Of a stretch of 12,925 nt of DNA, positions 6,540-12,925 are shown piece by piece. A program made the position numbers and the translations under genes. The notes beneath the pieces were generated by a model that did not search any database, had not been told where the DNA came from, and was given only the letters and a program-made list of their open reading frames with translations. This DNA is from an uncultured Haloferula sp. (GTDB lineage: Bacteria > Verrucomicrobiota > Verrucomicrobiae > Verrucomicrobiales > Akkermansiaceae). Location: contig CAMPGU010000103.1 in the NCBI GenBank assembly GCA_946885645.1, forward strand, positions 1 to 12,925. The letters are read 5' to 3'. Each line of letters opens with the position of its first letter. Positions within the stretch are counted from its first letter, which is position 1.

Positions 6540-6568
6540 TTGTGCAATTGCTGACTCGCCTGTAATAT
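6540..6568 (+). promoter_or_regulatory. Probable sigma-70-type promoter for the AI-2E transporter gene
   Basis: TTGTGC (6540-6545), a 17-base spacer and TAATAT (6563-6568). The local AT-richness stands out from the surroundings. Transcription would begin near 6575, giving a leader of only about 8 bases before the ATG at 6583, which would explain the missing Shine-Dalgarno. Confidence 0.42.
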
Positions 6569-6582
6569 CCGACACCCTCCCG

Positions 6583-7761
6583 ATGGCCGACGCCGGAATA
6601 CTCCAGAGAAAGCCCCGCGCGACGCAGATGATCCTGCTGTTCGCGGCGCTGGTCGTGGTGGTGGCGGGGCTGAAGGCAGCGCAGTCGTTTTTCGTGCCGG
6701 TGCTGCTGGCCTTCTTCATCGCGACGGTGAGCTATCCGGTCACGGGCTGGCTCCAGCGGCACCGGGTGCCGCCTGCGGTCTCCGTGCTGCTGACGGTGCT
6801 GGTTGATTTCGCCTTCCTGGCCGCGGTGATCGTGCTGGGCGTGACCATCATCGGGGATCTCCAGGAAAAGTGGGACGCGGAATATTACGATCTCACCCGT
6901 GCGAAGATCCAGGACGCCAGCATGGGCATGGCTGGAAAGCTGGAGGAATGGGGTGTGGAGGACGGCGCGGAGAAGGTGAAGGAGCTGACCACCGAGAACC
7001 TGGCGGAGCTCCGCAACATCAAGTTCGGGACCATCCTGAGCTTCGGCACGGGCGTGGCGGCACGGCTGTTGTCCTTCTTCGCCACCTTCGGCGTGGTGAT
7101 CGTGCTGACCGTTTTCATGCTTTCGGAGGCGCAGGGATTCAGCCGCCGCTTCGGCGCGATCCGCAAGGCGCGCGGGCCGAATTTCGACCGTCTCGCGAGC
7201 GCGATGCTGGATACCCAGCGCTATCTCGGAATCAAGACGCTCATCAGTCTGGCGACGGGTGCGCTGGCCGGGATCCTCTGCTGGACGGCGGGGCTCGATT
7301 TCTTCCTGCTCTGGGGAATCCTCGCCTTCGTGATGAATTTCATCCCGGTGGTGGGGTCGCTCATCGCGTCCATCCCGCCGATCCTGCTGGCGCTGATCGC
7401 GAAAGACGGCGGGACCACGGATGCGGTGCTGGTCGCGGGCGGCTACGGGCTGATCAACATGTTTTTGGACAACTTCGTGCAGCCGATGCTGCTCGGGAAG
7501 CGCTTCGGGCTTTCCATCCTGGTGGTGGTGCTGTGCGTGCTGTTCTGGGGCTGGCTGTGGGGGCTCATCGGCATCATCCTGGCGGTGCCGTTGACGATGA
7601 TCCTGAAGGTGGTGCTGGATAACAGCGACGAGTTCCGCTGGATCGCGGTGGCCATCGGACAGGAGCCCCGGCGTCCGGAGGAGAACGAGAGCCAGCCGGA
7701 CCCGCTCGGCGGAAAAAGCGGGGTGAGCACGGCGGCCGCTTCGGAGGCGAGCGGCGGGTAG
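6583..7761 (+). CDS. AI-2E family transporter (PerM/YhhT-like membrane permease)
   Basis: A 392-residue inner-membrane protein of the AI-2E transporter family (PF01594). Members include the reported autoinducer-2 exporter TqsA and Na+/H+ exchange proteins, so the substrate here is open. The N-terminus has helices at about 16-34, 36-50 and 65-90. A soluble helical segment (about 92-165, GDLQEKWDAEYY...KVKELTTENL) follows. The conserved C-terminal half contains NFIPVVGSLIASIPPILLAL, DNFVQPMLLGKRFGLS and WGWLWGLIGIILAVPL, all family hallmarks, and ends in an acidic/Gly-rich tail. The frame is open to an ATG at 6523, but the ATG at 6583 gives the usual short basic N-terminus and lies just behind a promoter-like pair at 6540-6568, so I chose it. 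The heme A synthase gene begins 77 bases downstream on the same strand. Confidence 0.9.
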   Translation: MADAGILQRKPRATQMILLFAALVVVVAGLKAAQSFFVPVLLAFFIATVSYPVTGWLQRHRVPPAVSVLLTVLVDFAFLAAVIVLGVTIIGDLQEKWDAEYYDLTRAKIQDASMGMAGKLEEWGVEDGAEKVKELTTENLAELRNIKFGTILSFGTGVAARLLSFFATFGVVIVLTVFMLSEAQGFSRRFGAIRKARGPNFDRLASAMLDTQRYLGIKTLISLATGALAGILCWTAGLDFFLLWGILAFVMNFIPVVGSLIASIPPILLALIAKDGGTTDAVLVAGGYGLINMFLDNFVQPMLLGKRFGLSILVVVLCVLFWGWLWGLIGIILAVPLTMILKVVLDNSDEFRWIAVAIGQEPRRPEENESQPDPLGGKSGVSTAAASEASGG

Positions 7762-7817
7762 GCCGGCGGGCGCGCCACGAGAGATCGTGCCATCGGGTTT
7801 GCATCCGGGGCGCGGGG

Positions 7818-7832
7818 CGCGGATGATCCGCG
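7818..7832. promoter_or_regulatory. Inverted repeat just before the heme A synthase gene
   Basis: CGCGGAT, spacer G, ATCCGCG: a perfect 7-bp dyad ending 6 bases before the ATG at 7839. It also competes with CATCCG/CGGATG (7802-7807 and 7819-7824). No Shine-Dalgarno is present between it and the start. It could be an operator or occlude ribosome entry; unproven. Confidence 0.3.
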
Positions 7833-7838
7833 GCGTCC

Positions 7839-8834
7839 ATGAACCGCTTCCAGAAGTTCGCCACGGCAGCCCTTGTCTCCGTCATCATCCTGATCTTCGT
7901 GGGGGCGATCGTGCGGGTGAGCGGCGCGGGGATGGGTTGCCCGGATTGGCCGCGCTGCTGGGGCAGGCTGATCCCGCCGACGCGGGTGGAGCAGGTGGAT
8001 TTATCGAAGCTGAACTTCGAGAAATTCCGCAAGGCCGCGGCGCGCTACGACCGCGACCCGGCAACGGTGACGCCGGAGCATATCCTGGAGAACTTCAACC
8101 CGGTCCACACATGGACGGAATTCATCAATCGCCTGAGCTCGCTGCCGGTAGGCTTCTTCTCGATGGCGACGCTGGTCACGGCACTGATCCACCAGCGCCG
8201 CCGCCCCTGGGTCCGCACCGCCTCCGCGGCTTCGGTAGTGCTGGTGGGAGCGAATGCCTGGATGGGCGCGCAGGTGGTTTCCAGTGATCTGAAGCCGGTG
8301 GTGCTGACCGTCCACATGGCCCTGGCGATGCTGCTGCTGCTGCCGCTGACCTTTGCGGCGTGGCGCGGCTGCGAGCGGCCGTGGATGATTCCCGGCGATG
8401 AGGCTTTCCGCCGCAAGATGCGCCGGGTGACGGGCGTGCTGCTGGTGCTGATCTTCGCGGAAGGGGTGCTAGGGACCCAGATCCGGGAAATGAACAGCCA
8501 CTTGGCGAAGACCCACGCGGGGATGGCGCGCTCGGAATGGATCGGCGTGCTGGAGAGCTCGTGGACCTACTTGATCCATCGTAGCTTCTCCTGGGTCATC
8601 CTGGCGGCCGCACTGGGCGGCTGGTGGCTGGCCCGGAAGGCCGCGCCTCCCGGCCGGACGGCGACCGGGGTGCTGGCGGTGGTGCTCGCGCAGATGGTGC
8701 TGGGGCTCGTAATGGCGCAGGTGGAGATCCACCCCGTGGTGCAGGTCTTGCACCTGGGGCTATCGGGCATCCTGCTCAGCCTGGCGACGCTGTGGTTTTG
8801 CGGCACCTTCGGGCAGAGGGAGCAGCGGGCCTGA
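7839..8834 (+). CDS. ctaA: COX15/CtaA-family heme A synthase
   Basis: A 331-residue, roughly eight-helix inner-membrane protein. The family oxidises heme O to heme A for aa3-type cytochrome c oxidases. The signature GAIVRVSGAGMGCPDWPRCWG (22-42) is clear, with the Cys pair at 34 and 40. Helices in two internal halves carry heme-ligand candidates: H159 (TVHMAL), H247 (LIHRSF) and H305 (VLHLGL). The fourth expected one, in the 'E..xHR' motif of the first half, reads EFINRL here, with Asn97 in place of His; H90 lies seven residues earlier (NPVHTW). A loop of about 45 residues (43-88) separates helices 1 and 2. GTQIREMNSHL (212-222) is also family-typical. It is not next to ctaB or oxidase subunit genes here, so the oxidase must lie elsewhere. 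It ends 15 bases from the convergent ThuA gene. Confidence 0.88.
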   Translation: MNRFQKFATAALVSVIILIFVGAIVRVSGAGMGCPDWPRCWGRLIPPTRVEQVDLSKLNFEKFRKAAARYDRDPATVTPEHILENFNPVHTWTEFINRLSSLPVGFFSMATLVTALIHQRRRPWVRTASAASVVLVGANAWMGAQVVSSDLKPVVLTVHMALAMLLLLPLTFAAWRGCERPWMIPGDEAFRRKMRRVTGVLLVLIFAEGVLGTQIREMNSHLAKTHAGMARSEWIGVLESSWTYLIHRSFSWVILAAALGGWWLARKAAPPGRTATGVLAVVLAQMVLGLVMAQVEIHPVVQVLHLGLSGILLSLATLWFCGTFGQREQRA

Positions 8835-8849
8835 CCGCCGCCGCATTCC

Positions 8850-9773
8850 TCACTTGTCGATATCCACCTTGAAATCGCCGATGGCCCACTGGATGCCGGC
8901 CAGGTAGTGGCGCAGGATCGCGGGGTGCCAGTACATCTCGTGATTGTGCCCGAGCGAGCAGTAGAAGACGCGGCCCTTGCCCCAGGGACGCGCCCATGAA
9001 ACGCCGAAGTCGTTGTCCGTGCGCTTCACGCCGCCGACCTTCATGTTCGTCTTTTCGGGATCGAGGCGCAGGAGCATGTGCACCTTCTTCGAATCGTAGG
9101 GTGCCTTGAATTGATAGATCTCCTCTTTGAAATCCATATTCTTGCCCTCGAACATGGCGGCGAGCGGGTGCTTCTCCTGCCCCGGCTCCACTTTGATGGA
9201 GACCTCGTGGCCGGCACCCCAAGGATGGCCGTCGAAGTAGCCGCCGATCATGTCTCCGTAGTCGGACCAATTGTAAAAGGTGTCCGTGGCGGCGTGGATG
9301 CCGACGAAGCCTTTCCCGCCCTTCACGAAGGCCATGAGGCTCTTCTGCAGGCGCTCGGCGCGCTTCTCGGCGTCCTTACGATCGCGCTCGTTCATCGCCT
9401 TCAGGGCGTCCTGCGGCGGCGAAAAGGGATCCATCGTCGTGCTGAGGAAGACGATGGCATCGAACTGATCGATCGCCTTCGGCTCGAAGTTCGCGAGGTC
9501 GTCGCTGATCACGGCCTCGAAGGCACCGGTTTTCTTGCCAAGCTCGGCCAACGCAACCTTTCCGGTGGCGATCGATTGGTGGCGGAAGCCTGCGGTTTTT
9601 GAGAAGACCAGCAGCTTGCGGGCCTTGGCCGGCTTCGCGTAGGGCTCGGCGGGCAGCGCTTCGGCGATCTTTTCGGCGGCACCCGGCGGCGGCTGCTCGC
9701 TATCGGTACCTGCGGCCACGAGGAAAAAGGCGGCGGCTACCCCGGCAAGGGGGAGGAAGACGGTGGGTTTCAT
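8850..9773 (-). CDS. Exported ThuA-like domain protein (glutamine-amidotransferase-like fold)
   Basis: A 307-residue protein with an N-terminal signal sequence (about 1-22, no lipobox Cys) and a ThuA-like domain (PF06283). ThuA of rhizobia takes part in trehalose use together with ThuB, which forms 3-keto sugars. Visible motifs are KLLVFSKTAGFRH (53-65), FDAIVFLSTT (104-113), GKGFVGIHAATDTFYNW (153-169), IGGYFDGHPWG (176-186), FGVSWARPWGKGRVFYCSLGHN and a C-terminal WHPAILRHYLAGIQWAIGD, all in the usual order. A charged helix (about 122-145, NERDRKDAEKRAERLQ) is inserted before the GIHAATD block. No Shine-Dalgarno is visible. It lies 113 bases downstream of the DUF1080 gene on the same strand. 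Likely role: handling of an oxidised sugar outside the cytoplasm (inference); many family members are uncharacterised. Confidence 0.85.
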   Translation of the reverse strand: MKPTVFLPLAGVAAAFFLVAAGTDSEQPPPGAAEKIAEALPAEPYAKPAKARKLLVFSKTAGFRHQSIATGKVALAELGKKTGAFEAVISDDLANFEPKAIDQFDAIVFLSTTMDPFSPPQDALKAMNERDRKDAEKRAERLQKSLMAFVKGGKGFVGIHAATDTFYNWSDYGDMIGGYFDGHPWGAGHEVSIKVEPGQEKHPLAAMFEGKNMDFKEEIYQFKAPYDSKKVHMLLRLDPEKTNMKVGGVKRTDNDFGVSWARPWGKGRVFYCSLGHNHEMYWHPAILRHYLAGIQWAIGDFKVDIDK

Positions 9774-9886
9774 GATCGGAATGAGTGGAAGGTAGGGACG
9801 GAATACACGGAAACGGCGAAAAGGCGACTACGCAAGATTCCGCGGCGTTCTTCGGGGAATAAAGTCATCGCCTAGCTTAAGGTTTC

Positions 9887-11539
9887 CTATCCCTCCGGGA
9901 CGACGTTCTCAATCAGGAATACAGCATCCTGATAGTCGCCGTTCGCGGCTTCCTCGAAGCCGATCAAGTAGGCGTTCTCCATCATGCGGCCTTGGAACTT
10001 GGTCACCGGGAAGACCCGTGCGGTGTGCGGGATCTTCGCCTCGGTCGGCAGCTTTGGATCGGTGAAGGAAACGTAATGGTGCGCCTTCAGATAGAAGGCA
10101 AAGGCTTCCGCCGCGGGCGCGAAGAATAGGGGCCCGTCCGTTTCCCACGGCGGCAAGAGGCACTGGTGGGCGTCCGCCATCTCCGTCGAATCCGCCAGGC
10201 GCGCGATCTGGAGCAGCTCTGTCGTTCCCTTCGCCACGTGGCCGAAGGCTTCGATGCCCGGCGGCGAAAAACGTGCCAGCGGCGTGACTTGCACCTTCCC
10301 CGGGCCTGCTTTCTTGAAGTAGGGCACGGCCACGCTCTCGCCGATCGTTACCGCCTTCGTGTCGAGTTCCAGCTTCTCGCCGCCGACATCGAGCGGGATG
10401 CCCAGCGCGTGGACCACCGCTTGGAGGGGTGGCTCGTTCTTGCCCTCGAAGGCCGCCAGCCCGACGCCCTGCAGGATTACGAAGGCGCCGCTCTCCGGCG
10501 TGCCGATCCGCAGTCCAGCGCTGTAGCGGTCCGCACCGCGGGTGGGGCGGAAATTCACCTGCACCTCCATGCTCCCGCCTGCCGGGATCGTCATGGCCCC
10601 TGCCGTCGCGCTGAAGGAATCTGCGTCCTTGCCCGTGATGGAGACGTCGGCCGGGAGCGGACGGTCGAGCGGGTTCTTCACGGTGAGGGATCGGCTGCGG
10701 GCCGGCTTGCCCTTCACCGCGCTCAGGCTCAGCAGCGTCTTGTCCGGCCGCAACGGCTCGTCGAGTTCGCGGATCTCGATCTTGCGATACTGGATCTCCG
10801 CGCCCTCCAACTGGAGGCAGATCTTGCCTTCCTTCAGCACTCCGCCCGCCAGGTGCTGCATATGCTCCAGGCGCGCCCGCGTGTGTCCGTTAAGGATGTG
10901 CTCGGCGGATTCGTCCGCGTGCACAATGACCTCCGCACGGTTCCAGCCGGGATGGTCATATTCAGGAAAGCGGCCGAAGTAGGTCTGGTTCTTCGCCTTG
11001 CGGAGGATTCCCCCGTTTTCCGGCAGCAGGGAGGCATCGCCCTGCCCTTCCGGTGCCAAATCCGGTTGCGGGTGCGCCCAGCTGAAGCCGCTCTCTCCGA
11101 TAAAGATGATATCCCCGCTATCGCCTTCCTGAATCTGGTACTCCACCGAGGGCGGCCAGATCCTGGCGGTATTCGATGCGTGGTAAAGGAGCCCGGCATC
11201 ACGCAAGGCCTCCTTCCGCGGCGCGAACTTCTTCTCGAGCCAGCGGTATTCGAGGGCCAGATGAAAGCGGGAGAAGGTATCCCGATGCGTGATCACGCCG
11301 AAGGGGACTTTCGTGTCGGGATCGGTATCGGCGTACATGTGGATCGCGCCATCCCGCACCTGCACCAGCTTGTCCGGATCTTGCCCCTCCGGAAGCTTAT
11401 CGATCGTCACGGTCCAGCCGCTCAGGTCGGTCCCGTTGAAGAGGCTTTTCCACTCCTCTCCGGCCCTTGCGGGTAAGGCAAGCACGCAGGCAGCGGCGCA
11501 GGAGAAAATAAAACGGGTTTGCATCGGGAAGGAGAACAC
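9887..11539 (-). CDS. Secreted DUF1080 (3-keto-disaccharide hydrolase-type) protein with extra C-terminal domains
   Basis: A 550-residue exported protein. The signal peptide ends near ALPARA (cut after residue 26). The DUF1080 domain (PF06439, concanavalin-like; some members hydrolyse 3-keto-glycosides) spans about 28-255: EEWKSLFNGTDLSGWTV, RFHLALEYRWLEKKF, DAGLLYHA, VEYQIQEGDSGDIIFIGE, WNRAEVIVHADESAEHILNG and IQYRKIEIREL. After it comes a beta-sandwich-like segment (about 275-365) resembling Ig-like/ASH repeats: SLTVKNPLDRPLPADVSITG, IPAGGSMEVQVNFRPT. A third part (about 370-550) ends MMENAYLIGFEEAANGDYQDAVFLIENV, reminiscent of DUF4114-like ends but not firmly assigned. The GTG start is set by AGGAG at 11545-11549; an in-frame ATG at 11524 has no such site. 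The ThuA gene follows on the same strand. Most DUF1080 proteins are shorter than this one. Confidence 0.86.
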   Translation of the reverse strand: MFSFPMQTRFIFSCAAACVLALPARAGEEWKSLFNGTDLSGWTVTIDKLPEGQDPDKLVQVRDGAIHMYADTDPDTKVPFGVITHRDTFSRFHLALEYRWLEKKFAPRKEALRDAGLLYHASNTARIWPPSVEYQIQEGDSGDIIFIGESGFSWAHPQPDLAPEGQGDASLLPENGGILRKAKNQTYFGRFPEYDHPGWNRAEVIVHADESAEHILNGHTRARLEHMQHLAGGVLKEGKICLQLEGAEIQYRKIEIRELDEPLRPDKTLLSLSAVKGKPARSRSLTVKNPLDRPLPADVSITGKDADSFSATAGAMTIPAGGSMEVQVNFRPTRGADRYSAGLRIGTPESGAFVILQGVGLAAFEGKNEPPLQAVVHALGIPLDVGGEKLELDTKAVTIGESVAVPYFKKAGPGKVQVTPLARFSPPGIEAFGHVAKGTTELLQIARLADSTEMADAHQCLLPPWETDGPLFFAPAAEAFAFYLKAHHYVSFTDPKLPTEAKIPHTARVFPVTKFQGRMMENAYLIGFEEAANGDYQDAVFLIENVVPEG

Positions 11540-11544
11540 AGGAA

Positions 11545-11549
11545 CTCCT
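11545..11549 (-). promoter_or_regulatory. Ribosome-binding site fixing the GTG start of the DUF1080 gene
   Basis: On the minus strand AGGAG is followed by 5 bases and GTG at 11539. It supports GTG over the later in-frame ATG at 11524, whose upstream bases are pyrimidine-rich. Confidence 0.6.
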
Positions 11550-11593
11550 ACGCCCGAGCAAGAGCAAGGTTGTCAGACAGATCGTCATCACCG

Positions 11594-11658
11594 CCGGGAG
11601 GTTATTTCGTCGCCGGAGCACGGCCGGTGGCAAACGATGCCACCGGCTCGCCTCCCGG
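11594..11658 (-). terminator. Nested inverted repeats after the VOC gene (terminator-like)
   Basis: An inner perfect 10-bp stem (GCCGGTGGCA, 11623-11632, with TGCCACCGGC, 11638-11647) with a 5-base loop lies inside an outer perfect 8-bp stem (CCGGGAGG, 11594-11601, with CCTCCCGG, 11651-11658). It begins 8 bases after the VOC stop codon on the minus strand and separates it from the DUF1080 gene. No T run follows the inner stem, so intrinsic termination is uncertain; a 3'-end stabiliser is equally possible. Confidence 0.48.
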
Positions 11659-11666
11659 GCTTTTCT

Positions 11667-12035
11667 TCAAGACATGCTGTGGAGCCCGACCACATTGCCA
11701 TCCGGATCGCTGAAGATCCCGATGAAGCCGTGCGGCGGGATCGCCATCCGCTCCCGGACGATCTTTCCGCCTGCCGCCGGAATCCGCTCCAACACGCCAT
11801 CCAGGTCTCCTTCCGCGTTCAGATAGATCATGGTCCCGCCCGGGCCCGGCCGGCAATTGTCCGAAGCCTGGGTCAGGGATCCGCCCACGCCCAACTCTTG
11901 GTTGGAAGGGAAGATGGCCATCGTGCAGTCGGGGACGGAGGTGAGCTCGGCTTTCAGGATTTCGCCGTAGAAGGCCTTGGCCTTTTCGAGATCGGAAACG
12001 TAGATTTCGAACCAGTTCAATGCGTCGTCTTTCAT
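11667..12035 (-). CDS. Small VOC (glyoxalase/bleomycin-resistance fold) protein
   Basis: A 122-residue single-domain cytoplasmic protein. It begins MKDDALNWFEIYVSDLEKAKAFYGEIL, the usual first beta strand and helix of a vicinal-oxygen-chelate half, then MAIFPSNQELGVGGSL, and the second half MIYLNAEGDLDGVLERIPAAGGKIVRERMAI, ending GFIGIFSDPDGNVVGLHS, which is the classic 'DPdGN.igl' end. The family covers glyoxalases, dioxygenases and antibiotic-binding proteins; the reaction here is unknown, and metal ligands are not obvious at the N-terminal end. The frame is open upstream to 12131, but homologous sequence starts at the ATG at 12035. The WYL-regulator gene ends 96 bases upstream on the same strand; regulators of that type often sit beside small VOC genes. 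Confidence 0.83.
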   Translation of the reverse strand: MKDDALNWFEIYVSDLEKAKAFYGEILKAELTSVPDCTMAIFPSNQELGVGGSLTQASDNCRPGPGGTMIYLNAEGDLDGVLERIPAAGGKIVRERMAIPPHGFIGIFSDPDGNVVGLHSMS

Positions 12036-12063
12036 GTTCTTTGTGAGGTAGGATGCTCGTCGT

Positions 12064-12079
12064 CCCCGGTCGTCCGGGG
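12064..12079. repeat. CCCCGG/CCGGGG hairpin in the WYL-VOC gap
   Basis: CCCCGG, a TCGT loop and CCGGGG form a perfect 6-bp stem 29 bases before the VOC start on the minus strand. It may affect the VOC leader RNA; chance is possible. Confidence 0.27.
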
Positions 12080-12106
12080 TCACGTGGAACAGGAAAACAC
12101 GCCCTG

Positions 12107-12124
12107 CTGACAACCCTATGTCAG
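12107..12124. promoter_or_regulatory. CTGACA/TGTCAG inverted repeat between the WYL and VOC genes
   Basis: CTGACA, a 6-base spacer and TGTCAG form a perfect 6-bp dyad starting 7 bases after the WYL gene stop (minus strand). It could be an operator for the VOC gene bound by the WYL protein, or a weak transcript-end hairpin; no promoter is obvious next to it. Confidence 0.32.
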
Positions 12125-12131
12125 GAGGCAT

Positions 12132-12925
12132 TCAAACCCCTGCAAAAACATCCCCGTAGCGCTCCGCGACGGCCATTGCGGCCGCGTGCATCGTCTCGCG
12201 CAGTTCCGGCGGTTCCACCGCCTCGACGCGGGTGCCGAAGCCCATCAGCCATCCGCTGAGCCAGGAGATCGAACAGGCCAGCATCTCCACCCGTGTCCGG
12301 CCGTCGGGGAGGCGCTGCTCCTGGATAGGGCTACAGGGCGTTTCGGAGCGGAAACGCTCCAGCGTATCGCGCTCCACGATCACCGTGACGGGTACCAGTT
12401 CGTCGCTCTCGATGATTTCCCGGAGGAAGGTTTTCACGGAGAAGCTGGCATGGCCCTCATAGCACTCGTCCAGCACTTCCCAGCTCGTGAAACGGTCCAG
12501 GCGAAAGTCCCGGAAATCCCGGCGCAGGCGGCAGTAGGCGATCAGGTGCCACTGCCGGGAGTAGAAGACCACGCCCAGCGGCTCCACGATGCGGGAGGTG
12601 ATTTCGCCCCGCCCGCCCGCATCGTAACGCAGCGCCAGACAGCGGCGCCTGACGATCGCGTCCTGCATGGGCATCAGGGAATCGCGCTTGTCGTCGTTCC
12701 CGCTCCGGCGGAACCAGACGCCCACGGCGTTCTTCAAGCGGTTCAGGTCGTCCTTCCGCTCCTCCGGCAGCACCGATCTGATCTTGAGCAGGGCGGACTT
12801 CAGCGACTGCCGGAGCGAATCGTCGGCGATCTGTTCCGTGACCTCGCCGCTCATGAAGAGCGCCGCCGCTTCCGCCGCCGTGAACATCACCGGCGGCACG
12901 TGGTAACCGCGCATCAGGCTGTAGC
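12132..12925 (-). CDS. WYL-domain (YafY/DeoR-like) transcriptional regulator, N-terminus beyond the window
   Basis: A DNA-binding regulator missing its start; about 264 residues are visible and the frame runs off the window. The visible part begins YSLMRGYHVPPVMFTAAEAAALFMSG, the linker that follows the N-terminal HTH in YafY-type proteins ('GY.LPPlmFt..Ea.AL'), so the HTH lies outside. A helical linker follows to about residue 80. The WYL domain is then clear: MQDAIVRRRCLALRYDAGGRGEITSRIVEPLGVVFYSRQWHLIAYCRLRRDFRDFRLDRF, with WHL in place of W-Y-L. The C-terminal WCX-like extension ends VEAVEPPELRETMHAAAMAVAERYGDVF. The ATG at 12914 is internal, since the coding frame and family similarity extend past it. 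WYL domains sense ligands, often nucleic-acid or small-molecule. The VOC gene downstream is the likely target. Confidence 0.87.
   Translation of the reverse strand, partial: YSLMRGYHVPPVMFTAAEAAALFMSGEVTEQIADDSLRQSLKSALLKIRSVLPEERKDDLNRLKNAVGVWFRRSGNDDKRDSLMPMQDAIVRRRCLALRYDAGGRGEITSRIVEPLGVVFYSRQWHLIAYCRLRRDFRDFRLDRFTSWEVLDECYEGHASFSVKTFLREIIESDELVPVTVIVERDTLERFRSETPCSPIQEQRLPDGRTRVEMLACSISWLSGWLMGFGTRVEAVEPPELRETMHAAAMAVAERYGDVFAGV

Noticed and set aside
5330..6547. 405-residue minus-strand frame opposite the epimerase and the small gene
   Set aside because: Ser/Arg-rich shadow with no domain; antisense to the conserved TIGR01777 motifs.
10166..11476. 436-residue plus-strand frame opposite the DUF1080 gene
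   Set aside because: Antisense shadow; His/Arg/Leu-rich and without motifs, while the minus strand shows a signal peptide and DUF1080 motifs.
12087..12095. Third copy of TTCCTGTTC (minus strand) matching the 15-mers near the GbsR-type gene
   Set aside because: Only 9 bases match and the rest differs; one such match in 13 kb is within chance.
1..12925. CRISPR array, tRNA/rRNA, insertion sequence or attachment-site repeats
   Set aside because: No regularly spaced direct repeats, cloverleaf, transposase motif or flanking target duplication was found by eye on either strand.

Overview
The window is GC-rich bacterial chromosome and reads as ordinary housekeeping plus light accessory DNA. Lineage (inference): Verrucomicrobiota, probably Verrucomicrobiaceae (Luteolibacter/Haloferula-like). 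The reasons are the Asp-rich 'DADPEGDGLPNLVEYLLG' tail on a secreted SGNH hydrolase, secreted ThuA and DUF1080 proteins side by side, a GbsR-type regulator next to a TIGR01777 epimerase, and few Shine-Dalgarno sites. No rRNA, tRNA, CRISPR, transposase or phage gene was seen.

Layout. 1-143: leader with a weak hairpin. 144-3016 (+): a compact surface-polysaccharide-type run of a SAM methyltransferase, a GT-A-fold transferase of the HlpA-like type, and a membrane-anchored SGNH-like protein. The last gene starts on an ATGA overlap and carries a frameshift near 2590-2612. 3027-4367 (-): secreted SGNH/GDSL hydrolase, convergent with the previous run. 4368-4508: divergent promoter region. 4509-6113 (+): GbsR/MarR-type regulator, then a TIGR01777 epimerase; a near-identical 15-mer lies in front of both, in opposite orientations. 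6179-8834 (+): small one-helix acidic protein, AI-2E family transporter, and a CtaA/COX15-type heme A synthase whose first expected heme-ligand His is Asn. 8850-11539 (-): ThuA-like protein and, upstream of it on the same strand, a three-part secreted DUF1080 protein. 11667-12925 (-): small VOC protein and, upstream of it, a WYL regulator cut by the window edge.

How the genes may work together (inference). The first three genes look like the end of an exopolysaccharide or O-antigen locus. The ThuA/DUF1080 pair may process oxidised (3-keto) sugars outside the cytoplasm. The regulator/epimerase and WYL/VOC pairs look like local regulator-target units. The heme A synthase points to an aa3-type oxidase elsewhere in the genome. 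I found no clearly new biological system. The items most worth checking are the frameshift, the paired 15-mers and dyad around the GbsR-type gene, the three-part DUF1080 protein with its ThuA neighbour, and the nested inverted repeats after the VOC gene.
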